Source: Methylosinus sp. PW1 (GTDB taxonomy: Bacteria > Pseudomonadota > Alphaproteobacteria > Rhizobiales > Beijerinckiaceae). Taken from it: 64,000 nt of DNA. Under the pieces are notes generated by a model. It saw nothing but the letters and a program-made list of their open reading frames with translations, did no database searches and was not told the DNA's origin. Location: the NCBI RefSeq assembly GCF_000745215.1, contig NZ_JQNK01000002.1, positions 186,001 to 250,000 of the forward strand, in the 5' to 3' direction. Numbering within the stretch: position 1 is the first letter of the stretch; every line of letters begins with the position of its first letter. The position numbers and the translations under genes are program-made. Of the stretch, positions 39,571-48,183 are shown in pieces.

Positions 39571-39746
39571 CTGTCCCCCTCGTGTCGTCCCCCCGGCGAT
39601 TCGCGCCGGTTTCGTCACGTCAAGGACTAGTCGTGCGAGCCCCTAGGTAGGAATACGCTGAAATGCGTATTGCTCCGTTCGCGCCTTTTCGTCGAATAGG
39701 GCATGAGAGCCGGCAGAGGATTCGCCGGCGCGGGGGAGTGAGGCGA
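39571..39746. promoter_or_regulatory. divergent promoter region between the urea operon and its presumed sensor genes
   Basis: This 176-bp gap separates the minus-strand porin-urt-ure operon from the plus-strand genes that include a permease-kinase and a LuxR-type regulator. It holds a perfect AATACGC-N6-GCGTATT inverted repeat at 39652-39671 and an adjoining CCCTAGGTAGG at 39641-39651, good candidates for the regulator's binding sites. CGTCAA at 39618-39623 reads TTGACG on the minus strand (possible -35), with no clear -10. Confidence 0.55.
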
Positions 39747-40085
39747 ATGCGCAAGACGACGGCATTGGATATTTTCGGATTGACCGCGGGAGCGCTCGCG
39801 CTCGTCGTCGCGGTCGGACAGGCGAACGCTTCGTCGCAGCGCCATAAGGCGCCGCCGGCCGCGTCGGTCGCCGCGCCGCGCTACGCCGTCGACATGTGGT
39901 GGAACATCGGCGGCGATATGGGCGGCCTGAAGAAAGCCACAGACGCCTGCGTGAAGAAGCTCGGCGAGGCCGAGCGGCCCACGCTGGTGTCGCCGCCGCC
40001 TTCGACGACGATCCTGACCAAGCCCATGCTAGACTGTCTCGAGGCGGAGGGCTGGCGGCCGGCGGGCGAGCCTCGGCCTGTCTGA
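39747..40085 (+). CDS. small secreted hypothetical protein beside the sensor kinase
   Basis: Predicted protein of 112 residues from ATG 39747 with GGGGGAG upstream. Signal peptide (LDIFGLTAGALALVVAVGQANA), then a short mature domain with two cysteines (DACVKK and LDCLEAE) that could form a disulfide, and a Pro-rich tail. No family recognised. It lies 29 bp before the permease-kinase gene, so it may be an accessory periplasmic component of the sensor. Confidence 0.65.
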   Translation: MRKTTALDIFGLTAGALALVVAVGQANASSQRHKAPPAASVAAPRYAVDMWWNIGGDMGGLKKATDACVKKLGEAERPTLVSPPPSTTILTKPMLDCLEAEGWRPAGEPRPV

Positions 40086-40114
40086 CGCGGGCGACGCCCC
40101 AACGTAAAGAGAGC

Positions 40115-43100
40115 ATGCGCGAGCAGCAGCGAATTTTCCCGGTCCGCCGGACCTATAACAAGTTCGTCGCGGACCAGACGCTCGAGGATTATTCGCTGCG
40201 CTACACGGCGGAAGCGGCGCGCCGCTTCACGCCTTGGCGCGTCGCCAACACAGCGCTCGGAGCGATCTCCTTTCTCGCCTGCGAGGCGCTGGGCGGCGGC
40301 GTGACGCTGATGTTCGGCTTCACCAACGCAATGGCGGCGATCCTCGCCGTCGGCGCGCTGATCTTTCTCGCCAGCCTGCCGATCGGCCATTACGCGGCCA
40401 AATATGGCGTCGACATGGATCTGCTGACGCGCGGCGCCGGCTTCGGCTATATCGGCTCCACCGTCACCTCGCTGATCTACGCCTGCTTCACCTTCATTCT
40501 CTTCGCCATAGAGGCGACGATCATGGCCGACGCGCTGCAAATGTGCCTCGGCGTTCCGCTCGGTCTCGCTTACGCTATTTCCTCGCTCGCGATATTGCCC
40601 ATTGCAGCGCTGGGCATTCGCTTCATCAGCCGCTATCAGCTATGGACGCAGCCGATATGGCTCGTGCTGCAGACCGCGCCGCTCGTCTATTTCATCGCCG
40701 TCGGCGGGCCGGCCGTCTCGTCCTGGATGGCCTTTCCCGGCGCCTCCGGCGCGCTGGACGGCTCCTTCGATTTGAAGCTCTTCGGGCTTTCCGCCTCGAT
40801 CCTGCTGTCGCTGCTGCCGCAGATCGGCGAGCAGGTCGATTATCTGCGCTTTTTGCCGACGACGGCGCGCATCGGCCACCGTAGCTGGCGTTTCGCGCTC
40901 TTCGCGGCCGGGCCGGGCTGGATATTGCTCGGCGTCGCCAAGCTCGCCGCGGGCTCGTTTCTCGCCTATCAGGCCTTGTCGCTCGGCGTTCCGGCCGAGC
41001 GGGCGGCGCAGCCGAGCGAGATCTATTATCTCGCCTTCTCGAGCCTCGTTCATCCGCCAGGCCTCGCATTGGCGCTCACCGGGATTTTCGTCGTCATCTG
41101 CCAGACGAAGATAAATGTCACCAACGCCTATGCCGGCTCCATCGCCTGGTCCAATTTCTTCTCCCGCATCACCCACAATCATCCGGGCCGCGTGGTCTGG
41201 CTGGTGTTCAACGTCACTCTGGCGCTGCTGCTGATGGAGTTCGGCGTCAGCCATGTCATCGACAGCATTCTGGCCTTCTATTCCAATTTCGCCGTCGCCT
41301 GGATCGGCGCGCTGACCGCCGATCTCGTCGTCGACAAGCCGCTGGGGCTGAGCCCGCCGCAGATCGAGTTTCGCCGCGCCTATCTCTATGACGTCAATCC
41401 GGTCGGCTGCGGCGCCATGCTGGGCTCGCTCATCGTCTCGACGGCGGCGCTCTATGGCCTGCTCGGTGAGACGCTGCAACCGCTGTCGGCGCTCATCGGC
41501 TTCGTCGTCGCCTTCTCGCTCGCGCCGCTCATCGCCTACGCCACCGGCGGGCGCTATTATATCGCGCGCCCGCAGAGCGTCTTCCGCGAGCCCATGCGCT
41601 GCATGATCTGCGAGAATGAGTTCGAGCCGCATGACATGGCGTCCTGCCCGGCCTATGGCGCGGCGATCTGCTCGCTGTGCTGCTCGCTGGACATGCGCTG
41701 CAAGGACGCTTGCAAGCCGCAGGCGCGGCTCGCCTCGCAGGCGCGCGCGCTCTTCTCCGCTCTTTTGCCGAGATTCTCGCAGCCCTTCTTCTCGACGCGC
41801 GCCGGCCGATTTCTCGTTGTGCTCGGTCTGCTCGCAGTGACGAGCGCGGCGATCCTCGGCGCGATCTATTTCCAATATGCGGCCGTTGTCGGCCCAGCGG
41901 CGCGACCGATCATTCGCACGACGCTGGAGATCGTCTTCGTCGGCCTCTTGCTCGTCATGGGCGTCGCCGCCTGGACATTGGTGCTCGCGCAGGAGAGCCG
42001 CCGCGTGGCGGAAGAGGAGACGCGCCGCCAGACGGAGATTTTGCAGGACGAAATCGCCGCGCACGAGCGCACAGACGCCGAGCTGCAGCGCGCCAAGGAG
42101 GCGGCGGAGGCCGCCAATATCGCCAAGACGCGCTTCATAGCGGGGCTCAATCACGAGATACGCACGCCGCTCAACGCCATCAACGGCTATGCGCAATTGC
42201 TGGAGCGCGACGCCGCCGATCGCCCGCAGGACGCGGTGCGCGTCATCCGCCGCAGCACGGAGCACATCACCAATCTCATCGACGGATTGCTCGACGTCGC
42301 CAAGATCGAGACCGGCTCGCTCGATGTGGCGCGCGACATCTTCCGCATCGACGAGACGCTGGATCAGCTCGTCGACATGTTTCGCCTGCAGGCGGCGGCC
42401 AAGGGCGTCGCCTTTCGCTTTGAGCGCAGCCCCGATCTGCCGCGCTATGTGCGCACCGACAGGAAGCGCCTGCGGCAGATCCTCATCAATCTCGTCTCCA
42501 ATGCGGTGAAATTCACCGAGCGCGGCCATGCGGGGCTGAAGGTCTCCTATCGCAACGACATTGCGGAATTCATCGTCGAGGACACGGGCATCGGCATAAT
42601 GCCGGAGGATATGCAGCGCATTTTCGCGCCTTTCGAGCGCGGCCGCATGGCGGCGGTCTCGGCCATTCCCGGCACGGGCCTCGGCCTCACCATCACCAAG
42701 CTGCTGACGCAGATCATCGGCGGCGAGATGCGCGTCGAGAGCGAAGTCGGGCGCGGCAGCCGCTTTGTCGTGCGTCTTTATCTCACCGCCGCGACGTCGC
42801 CGGAGGAGGGGCAGCAGCCGCCACAGATTCGCGGCTATGCCGGGGCGCGCAAGACCATACTCGTCGCCGACGACACGGCGACGCATATTGATGTGATGCG
42901 CCAATCGCTCGGCGGGCTCGGCTTCGAGGTGCTGACGGCGTCCGACGGCGCAGAATGTGTCGCGCTCGCCCTCGCGCGCAATCCAGATCTCGTCATGCTC
43001 GATATCGCAATGCCCGGCATGGACGGCTGGGAGGCGGCGCGGCGATTGCGAGACGCGCTCGGGCCGGAGACGCCGATCATGATGGTCTCCGCCAACGCCC

Positions 43101-43486
43101 ATGAGCTGATGGAGCGGCGCGGCCCCGATTCGCCACATGATGATTTTCTGGTGAAGCCCATCGAATTCTCCGAAATGCTGGACCGCATCGGCAATCTGCT
43201 CGGGCTCGACTGGTTCTATGTGACGGCGCGCTCGATCGCCCGCGAGGAGCCTTTCGCGCCCGCCGCGCTCGCTTTGCCGCGCGAGAGCGTCGAGAAGCTG
43301 CTGCGTCTCTGCCGCGTCGGCCATAGCCGCGGCATAGAGACCGCTCTGGGCGAGATCGAGGCCGCTGCGCCGGAGCGCGCCGCGGCGATCGCGCAATTGC
43401 GCGCCATGGCGCAGAATTTCGAATTCGAGGAGCTGGCGCAGACGCTGGAGGCCGCATTGACGCAGGAGGCCGAGCATGTCGGCTGA
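40115..43486 (+). CDS. NCS1-type permease fused to a hybrid histidine kinase with receiver domain
   Basis: Protein of 1123 residues from ATG 40115. Residues about 10-490 form a complete purine/cytosine permease-like (NCS1) unit (YNKFVADQTLEDYSLRYTAE; about twelve membrane segments). A cluster of eight cysteines follows at 496-533 (CMIC, CPAYGAAIC, SLCCSLDMRCKDAC), then two membrane helices near 565-630, a coiled coil, and a HisKA/HATPase unit with H-box GLNHEIRTPLNAINGY (His680), NLVSNAVKF and GTGLGLTITKLL. A receiver domain has Asp963 in LVMLDIAMPGMDG. The last 80 residues are helical. It probably senses a transported nitrogen compound, likely urea or a purine breakdown product given the divergent urea operon. 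The cysteine cluster may bind metal. Confidence 0.9.
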   Translation: MREQQRIFPVRRTYNKFVADQTLEDYSLRYTAEAARRFTPWRVANTALGAISFLACEALGGGVTLMFGFTNAMAAILAVGALIFLASLPIGHYAAKYGVDMDLLTRGAGFGYIGSTVTSLIYACFTFILFAIEATIMADALQMCLGVPLGLAYAISSLAILPIAALGIRFISRYQLWTQPIWLVLQTAPLVYFIAVGGPAVSSWMAFPGASGALDGSFDLKLFGLSASILLSLLPQIGEQVDYLRFLPTTARIGHRSWRFALFAAGPGWILLGVAKLAAGSFLAYQALSLGVPAERAAQPSEIYYLAFSSLVHPPGLALALTGIFVVICQTKINVTNAYAGSIAWSNFFSRITHNHPGRVVWLVFNVTLALLLMEFGVSHVIDSILAFYSNFAVAWIGALTADLVVDKPLGLSPPQIEFRRAYLYDVNPVGCGAMLGSLIVSTAALYGLLGETLQPLSALIGFVVAFSLAPLIAYATGGRYYIARPQSVFREPMRCMICENEFEPHDMASCPAYGAAICSLCCSLDMRCKDACKPQARLASQARALFSALLPRFSQPFFSTRAGRFLVVLGLLAVTSAAILGAIYFQYAAVVGPAARPIIRTTLEIVFVGLLLVMGVAAWTLVLAQESRRVAEEETRRQTEILQDEIAAHERTDAELQRAKEAAEAANIAKTRFIAGLNHEIRTPLNAINGYAQLLERDAADRPQDAVRVIRRSTEHITNLIDGLLDVAKIETGSLDVARDIFRIDETLDQLVDMFRLQAAAKGVAFRFERSPDLPRYVRTDRKRLRQILINLVSNAVKFTERGHAGLKVSYRNDIAEFIVEDTGIGIMPEDMQRIFAPFERGRMAAVSAIPGTGLGLTITKLLTQIIGGEMRVESEVGRGSRFVVRLYLTAATSPEEGQQPPQIRGYAGARKTILVADDTATHIDVMRQSLGGLGFEVLTASDGAECVALALARNPDLVMLDIAMPGMDGWEAARRLRDALGPETPIMMVSANAHELMERRGPDSPHDDFLVKPIEFSEMLDRIGNLLGLDWFYVTARSIAREEPFAPAALALPRESVEKLLRLCRVGHSRGIETALGEIEAAAPERAAAIAQLRAMAQNFEFEELAQTLEAALTQEAEHVG

Positions 43487-44396
43487 TCTGCGCCAGCGCG
43501 ATACGGCCCTTGTCGTCGATGACAATCGCGACGAGCTGAGCCTCCTCGTCGAGGCGCTGGAGCGCGCCGATTTCACCGCTCTCGCCGCCACCAATGGCGA
43601 GGCGGCGCTGGCTCTGCTGGAGCGCGTGACTCCCAATGTCGTCGTGCTGGACGCGGTGATGTCCGGCCTCGACGGCTTCGCCGCCTGCCGGCGCATAAAG
43701 CAGAATCCGCGCTTCGCGCATCTGCCGGTGATCTTCCTCACCGGGCTCAAGGACACGAGCCATGTGCTCATGGGGCTCGAGGCCGGCGGCGTCGATTATG
43801 TGGTGAAGCCTGTCATCATCGAGGAGCTCGTCGCCCGCATTCGCATTCACGTCTCCAACGCCAAGGCCGCCTTCGGCGCGCGCGTGGCGCTGGACGCAAC
43901 GGGCCGCCATCTGCTGGCGACGGACCGCGACGGCCGGCTGCTCTGGTGCACGCCCCAGGCGGCTGATCTTCTCGCCGCGCGTCTCGGCCCCTTCGAGATT
44001 TTGCGCTCGCAGCCGCCGGAGGCGTTTTCGGCTCTGCTGCGGGAGGCGGCGGCGCGTCGCGAACATGACGCGCCCGCCGTTGCCGGGGAGGCGGTCACCG
44101 TCTCCTTTCTCTGCGAGATCGGCGGCGACGAGCTGCTGTTTCGCCTGACCGAGCCGCAGAGCGTCAGCGACGAGGCGCTTCTGGCGCAAAAATTCGCGCT
44201 GACATTGCGCGAGGCGGAGGTGCTGAGCTGGCTCGCGCGCGGCAAGTCGAATCACGACATAGCCGAGATTCTCTGCATCTCGCCCCGCACGGTGCATAAG
44301 CATTTGGAGCGCATTTTCGTGAAGCTCGGCGTCGACAGCCGCTCCTCCGCGACGTCCGTGGCGCTGCAGACGCTGAAGGCGCTGGCGGTGGATTGA
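43476..44396 (+). CDS. LuxR-type two-component response regulator
   Basis: Protein of 306 residues overlapping the permease-kinase gene by 11 bp. The receiver domain has DDNRDE, the phospho-acceptor Asp59 in VVVLDAVMSGLDGF, LTGLKD and VVKPV. A middle segment (about 125-230) may be a degenerate PAS-like module. The C-terminal LuxR helix-turn-helix reads TLREAEVLSWLARGKSNHDI then CISPRTVHKHLERIFVKLGV. It is the natural partner of the kinase and the likely activator of the divergent porin-urt-ure operon. Confidence 0.9.
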   Translation: MSADLRQRDTALVVDDNRDELSLLVEALERADFTALAATNGEAALALLERVTPNVVVLDAVMSGLDGFAACRRIKQNPRFAHLPVIFLTGLKDTSHVLMGLEAGGVDYVVKPVIIEELVARIRIHVSNAKAAFGARVALDATGRHLLATDRDGRLLWCTPQAADLLAARLGPFEILRSQPPEAFSALLREAAARREHDAPAVAGEAVTVSFLCEIGGDELLFRLTEPQSVSDEALLAQKFALTLREAEVLSWLARGKSNHDIAEILCISPRTVHKHLERIFVKLGVDSRSSATSVALQTLKALAVD

Positions 44397-44491
44397 GGGG
44401 CGGAGCCGGAGCGGAAGCTCTTGTCTTTCCGCGCGATCGAAGCTTGGATGCGCGCGCCGGCCGATGGAATGCGCGGCGTAATGGAGCCCTC

Positions 44492-44704
44492 ATGAGCGGT
44501 GAGCTTTCGGATTTGTCCTCTCGTCTCGTCGCCCTGGAGACGGCGCTCGCGCATCAGGACAAGACCGTCGCCGAGCTGAACGACGTCATCGCCTCGCAAT
44601 GGCGACGGATCGACACGCTGGAGCGGCAGATCGCTCGCCTGCGCGAGGAGTTCCAGACGCTCGGCCACCGCGACGCGCCGGAGCGACCGCCGCCGCATTA
44701 TTGA
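44492..44704 (+). CDS. slyX: SlyX family protein
   Basis: Protein of 70 residues from ATG 44492. A short coiled coil (LSSRLVALETALAHQDKTVA, then NDVIASQWRRIDTLERQI) and the C-terminal PPPHY motif identify SlyX. Function unknown in the family. Next to a tRNA-Leu gene on the other strand. Confidence 0.9.
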   Translation: MSGELSDLSSRLVALETALAHQDKTVAELNDVIASQWRRIDTLERQIARLREEFQTLGHRDAPERPPPHY

Positions 44705-44741
44705 GGCGTCGGTGTTTATCTAATTGAATTTATTGTATTTT

Positions 44742-44826
44742 TGGTGCCCCTGGCCGGAGTCGAACCAGCACTCCTTGCGGAACTCGATTTTGAGTCGAGC
44801 GCGTCTACCAATTCCGCCACAGGGGC
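44742..44826 (-). tRNA. tRNA-Leu (anticodon CAA)
   Basis: Read on the minus strand: acceptor GCCCCTG/CAGGGGC with encoded CCA, D-arm GGCGGAATTGGTAGACGC, anticodon stem CTCGA/TCGAG with loop CTCAAAA (anticodon CAA), a long variable arm, and T-arm with GGTTCGACTCC. Class II layout and the D-arm are typical of leucine tRNAs. Reads UUG. Confidence 0.96.
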
Positions 44827-44987
44827 GCGGGCCGGCGGGGCCGGCGTCGCGGCGCGGATATTAGCCGGGCCGAAGCCTCCGTCAAGGCGCGCTTCCGCGT
44901 TTCGCACGGCCGATGCGCCGCCAGCCTCGCCTCCGGCGCCGCGAGGTGGTAAGCGAGGGGCGCTTCGCCCTTAGAACCGGTTGGAAA

Positions 44988-45569
44988 ATGATCAAAAAGC
45001 TCTACGACTGGACCATGTCGCTCGCCGGCAGCCGGCATGCGCCTTTCGCGCTCGGCGCCATAGCTTTTGCGGAAAGCTCCTTTTTCCCCATCCCGCCGGA
45101 TGTGATTCTCCTGCCCATGTCGCTGGCCGAGCCCAAGCGCTCCTGGCTCTATGCCGCCATCTGCACCGTGGCCTCTGTGGCTGGCGGCGCGCTCGGCTAC
45201 GCCATAGGCGCGCTGTTCTACGACACGATCGGCCTCTGGCTCATCGATCTCTATGGCTATGCCGCCAAAATGGAGGCGCTGCGGGCGTTCTACGCCCATT
45301 GGGGCGCGCTCTTCATTCTGGTGAAGGGGCTGACGCCGATTCCCTTCAAGCTCGTCACCATCGTGTCCGGGCTGATGGATTATAATTTCGGCCTGTTTCT
45401 CGCGCTTTCGCTGGTGACGCGCGGCGCGCGCTTCTTCATCCTCGCGGCGGCGATCAATCATTTCGGCGATTTTCTGCGCGACAAGCTCGAGGCGCATTTC
45501 GGCCTATTCATCGGCGTGATGGCGGCGATCGTCGTCGTCGGCTTCATCGTCGCGGCGAAATTCCTGTGA
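44988..45569 (+). CDS. YqaA/DedA-like inner-membrane protein
   Basis: Protein of 193 residues from ATG 44988. VTT/DedA-type features: AIAFAESSFFPIPPDVILLP near the N terminus, VKGLTPIPFKLVTIVSGLMD in the middle, and four to five membrane helices. Members are lipid scramblase-like or involved in membrane homeostasis. The stop overlaps the dsbB start (GTGA), so the two are co-translated. Confidence 0.85.
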   Translation: MIKKLYDWTMSLAGSRHAPFALGAIAFAESSFFPIPPDVILLPMSLAEPKRSWLYAAICTVASVAGGALGYAIGALFYDTIGLWLIDLYGYAAKMEALRAFYAHWGALFILVKGLTPIPFKLVTIVSGLMDYNFGLFLALSLVTRGARFFILAAAINHFGDFLRDKLEAHFGLFIGVMAAIVVVGFIVAAKFL

Positions 45570-46063
45570 TCGCGGCGCTGCTCTCGACCCGCCAGCGCGC
45601 GGCGCTGGCCATTCTCGGCGTCGCCGTCGCCACCATCGGCGGCGCCTGGATCATCGAGGCGATGGGCTTCGCCCCTTGCGAGCTGTGCCTGAAGCAGCGC
45701 ATTCCCTATTACGCCGGCATTCCGCTCGCCGCCTTTGCGGCCATAGCGCTGCAGCGGGGCGGGGAGGGCGCCGCGCGCGTCGCTCTGGCGCTGCTCGGGC
45801 TTTTGTTCGCGGCGGGAACGGCGCTGGCGCTCTATCATTCCGGCGTCGAGCTGAAGCTCTTTCCCGGCCCCTCCGAATGCACGGGCGCGCTGAGCAAGGC
45901 CGGCTCCTTCGACGATTTTCGCTCCTCGCTCGACAAGATGAAAGTGGTGAGCTGCGATCGTCCGGCGCTGCGCATATTCACGCTCACGCTCAGCAATTGG
46001 AATGTGCTGATCTCCGCCGCTCTCGCCGCCATCGCCTTTCGCGCCGCGCGCGGCGACCGCTGA
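45566..46063 (+). CDS. dsbB: disulfide bond formation protein DsbB
   Basis: Protein of 165 residues from GTG 45566, four membrane helices. Both redox pairs are visible: Cys38/Cys41 in PCELCLKQRIPYY and Cys105/Cys130 in the second periplasmic loop (SECTGA; VVSCDRPA). It reoxidises DsbA and passes electrons to ubiquinone. No dsbA in the window. Confidence 0.92.
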   Translation: MIAALLSTRQRAALAILGVAVATIGGAWIIEAMGFAPCELCLKQRIPYYAGIPLAAFAAIALQRGGEGAARVALALLGLLFAAGTALALYHSGVELKLFPGPSECTGALSKAGSFDDFRSSLDKMKVVSCDRPALRIFTLTLSNWNVLISAALAAIAFRAARGDR

Positions 46064-46175
46064 AATTCTCCGAGCGGCCTTGTCGCAGGGCCGGCTCGCG
46101 CCATCCTCTGCCCGATAGAGATGTGTCCATTCTCAATCGGCGGCGCGACCCGCTCGCGAGAAATCGGAGAATTCC

Positions 46176-46430
46176 ATGCGAGTCTTCCAGCAATACGACA
46201 TGCAGACGCAAGGCGTTCAGACCAGCCCGGACGGCTCGCCCAACACGCGGGCGCTCGGCCGGCATCTCATCCTGCTGGAGAATCGCTTCAATGAATTGGC
46301 GAATGACGTCAATCTGATGCAGGACAAGCTGACGAAGATTCTCATCACGCTCGACAAGCTCGCCAATAAGGGCGCGCCGACAAATGGCCACGTCACCAGC
46401 GCGGAGGCGCTGCGCCGGCTCTTGGGCTGA
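46176..46430 (+). CDS. small hypothetical protein with helical segment
   Basis: Protein of 84 residues from ATG 46176, preceded by GGAGA. A polar N terminus (MRVFQQYDMQTQGVQTSPDG) is followed by an amphipathic helix (LILLENRFNELANDVNLM then KLTKILITLDKLANK) with coiled-coil potential. No family recognised and no signal peptide. Confidence 0.6.
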   Translation: MRVFQQYDMQTQGVQTSPDGSPNTRALGRHLILLENRFNELANDVNLMQDKLTKILITLDKLANKGAPTNGHVTSAEALRRLLG

Positions 46431-46456
46431 CAGGCGCCGCGAACATCGGGCCGCAG

Positions 46457-46891
46457 CTAGCTTTCGGCGCGTGTGCGCCTAACGACTCCGCAGGCGGCGA
46501 AGAAAGCGTTCAGACGCTCCGCTTCGCCTTCGAAATCGCCATGGGCGATGGCGACGACTTCGCCGGATCGGCGGTCCACGTCGACCGTTTGTCGGCATTT
46601 GTGCGTGTGCCAGCGCTCGCCTTTGCGTATGCGATCCGTATAGATAACCGCGACGGACGTGTCGGAGACGTCGGCTCGATCGATCTCCGATTCGTAGACG
46701 ACTTCATCGAATGTCGCATGCGCCCAAGCCGAGGCGGCGCGATAGGAGTCGATGATCGCGATGCGTCCCGTCACGACGTCGCCGCCGGTGTCGTAGACGC
46801 AATCCTCACTCAGAAAACAACTCGCCGCATCGAAATCATCGCGGTCGAGAGCCTTCGCCAGTCCTTCGACGATCGGGACGATGTCTCGCAT
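46457..46891 (-). CDS. SnoaL/NTF2-like fold protein
   Basis: Protein of 144 residues with the NTF2-like cone fold pattern: LAKALDRDDFDAASCFLSED, ITGRIAIIDSYRAA-like helix, and a sheet with VAVIYTDRIRKGERWHTHKC. Such proteins are small-molecule binding or isomerase-like; no catalytic residues can be assigned with confidence. Confidence 0.7.
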   Translation of the reverse strand: MRDIVPIVEGLAKALDRDDFDAASCFLSEDCVYDTGGDVVTGRIAIIDSYRAASAWAHATFDEVVYESEIDRADVSDTSVAVIYTDRIRKGERWHTHKCRQTVDVDRRSGEVVAIAHGDFEGEAERLNAFFAACGVVRRTRAES

Positions 46892-46934
46892 AGATATCTT
46901 TCCGGCGATGTCGTTCTTCGGGAGCGAGCGCGCT

Positions 46935-48101
46935 CTATTCCACCGCGAGCCGCGCCCTCGCTCGCAGCTTCTCGGTCTCGCTCTTCAGCTGACCGCAGGC
47001 CGCGAGAATGTCGCGGCCGCGCGGCGTGCGCACGGGGCTCGCATAGCCGGCGTTGAACACAATGTCGGAGAAGCGCTCGATCGTCTCCCAATCGGAGCAT
47101 TCATAGGGCGCGCCCGGCCAGGGGTTGAAGGGGATCAGATTGATCTTGGCCGGAATACCCTTCAGCAGCCGCACCAATTCGCGCGCTTCCGCCGGGCTGT
47201 CGTTGACGCCCTTCAGCATCACATATTCGAAGGTGATGCGGCGCGCATTGGAGGCGCCGGGATAGTCGCGGCAGGCGTCGAGCAATTCTCGGATCGGATA
47301 TTTCTTGTTGAGCGGCACCAGCTCATTGCGCAACGGATCGCGCACGGCGTGCAGCGAGATCGCCAGCATAGGCCCGCATTCGGCGCCGAGCTTCTCGATC
47401 TGCGGCACGACGCCGGATGTCGAGACGGTGATGCGCCGCTTCGACAGCGACAGTCCGTCGCCGTCGGACATGATCTCGATCGCATTCTCGACCTGCTCGA
47501 GATTATAGAGCGGCTCGCCCATGCCCATGAAGACGATGTTGGAGACAGCGCGCACATCCGGCCCCGAGGGCACGAGCCCGTCGGTCGGCGGCTCGAGGCC
47601 CGGAAAATCGCCGAGCCGCGAGCGCGCGACGAGAAGCTGCGCAACAATCTCGCGCGTCGTCAGATTGCGCACCAGCTTTTGCGTGCCGGTGTGGCAAAAG
47701 CTGCAATTGAGCGTGCAGCCCACCTGGCTGGAGACGCATAAGGTGCCGCGGTCGCTCTCGGGAATATAGACGCATTCGATCTCTGCGCCCTTGTCGTTCG
47801 CGTCGACTGGGTCCAGCCGCAGCAGCCATTTGCGCGTGCCGTCTGTGGAGACCTGCTCGGCGGCGATCTCCGGCAGCGCGAGCGTGAAGCGCTCGGCGAG
47901 CTTGCCGCGCACGACTTTCGAGATATTGAGCATCTCGGAAAACTCGCGCGCGCCGCGGAAATAGATCCAATGCCAGAGCTGCGAGACCCGCATTCTGATC
48001 TCGCGCTCCGGTATCTCTATGGCGCGCAGCGCATCGGCCAGCTCGGCGCGCGTGGCGCCGGCGAGCGATGGCCTGGGATCGGAAGCGGAAGCGGCGGTCA
48101 T
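46935..48101 (-). CDS. rlmN: dual-specificity 23S rRNA/tRNA adenine C2-methyltransferase RlmN
   Basis: Protein of 388 residues from ATG 48101 with GAGGA upstream. Radical-SAM cluster CTLNCSFC, preceded by [10 protein letters not shown], and [56 protein letters not shown], and the C-terminal cysteine in ILAACGQL. It methylates A2503 of 23S rRNA and A37 of some tRNAs, improving decoding accuracy. Confidence 0.96.
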   Translation of the reverse strand: MTAASASDPRPSLAGATRAELADALRAIEIPEREIRMRVSQLWHWIYFRGAREFSEMLNISKVVRGKLAERFTLALPEIAAEQVSTDGTRKWLLRLDPVDANDKGAEIECVYIPESDRGTLCVSSQVGCTLNCSFCHTGTQKLVRNLTTREIVAQLLVARSRLGDFPGLEPPTDGLVPSGPDVRAVSNIVFMGMGEPLYNLEQVENAIEIMSDGDGLSLSKRRITVSTSGVVPQIEKLGAECGPMLAISLHAVRDPLRNELVPLNKKYPIRELLDACRDYPGASNARRITFEYVMLKGVNDSPAEARELVRLLKGIPAKINLIPFNPWPGAPYECSDWETIERFSDIVFNAGYASPVRTPRGRDILAACGQLKSETEKLRARARLAVE

Positions 48102-48183
48102 CTCGGTCCTCTTTCTCGGGAAGAAATCAGTATAACATGCGCGCCGGCCGACTCCATGGGGCGGAGAGGGGAACGAAGCGGAT

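Noticed and set aside
40640..43771. 1043-codon open frame on the minus strand
   Set aside because: Antisense to the permease-kinase gene, no recognisable domain.
44716..44907. Short protein-like frame across the tRNA-Leu gene
   Set aside because: Translation of a tRNA; a well-known false positive. The same applies to the minus-strand frame at 25751-26575 over tRNA-Gly.
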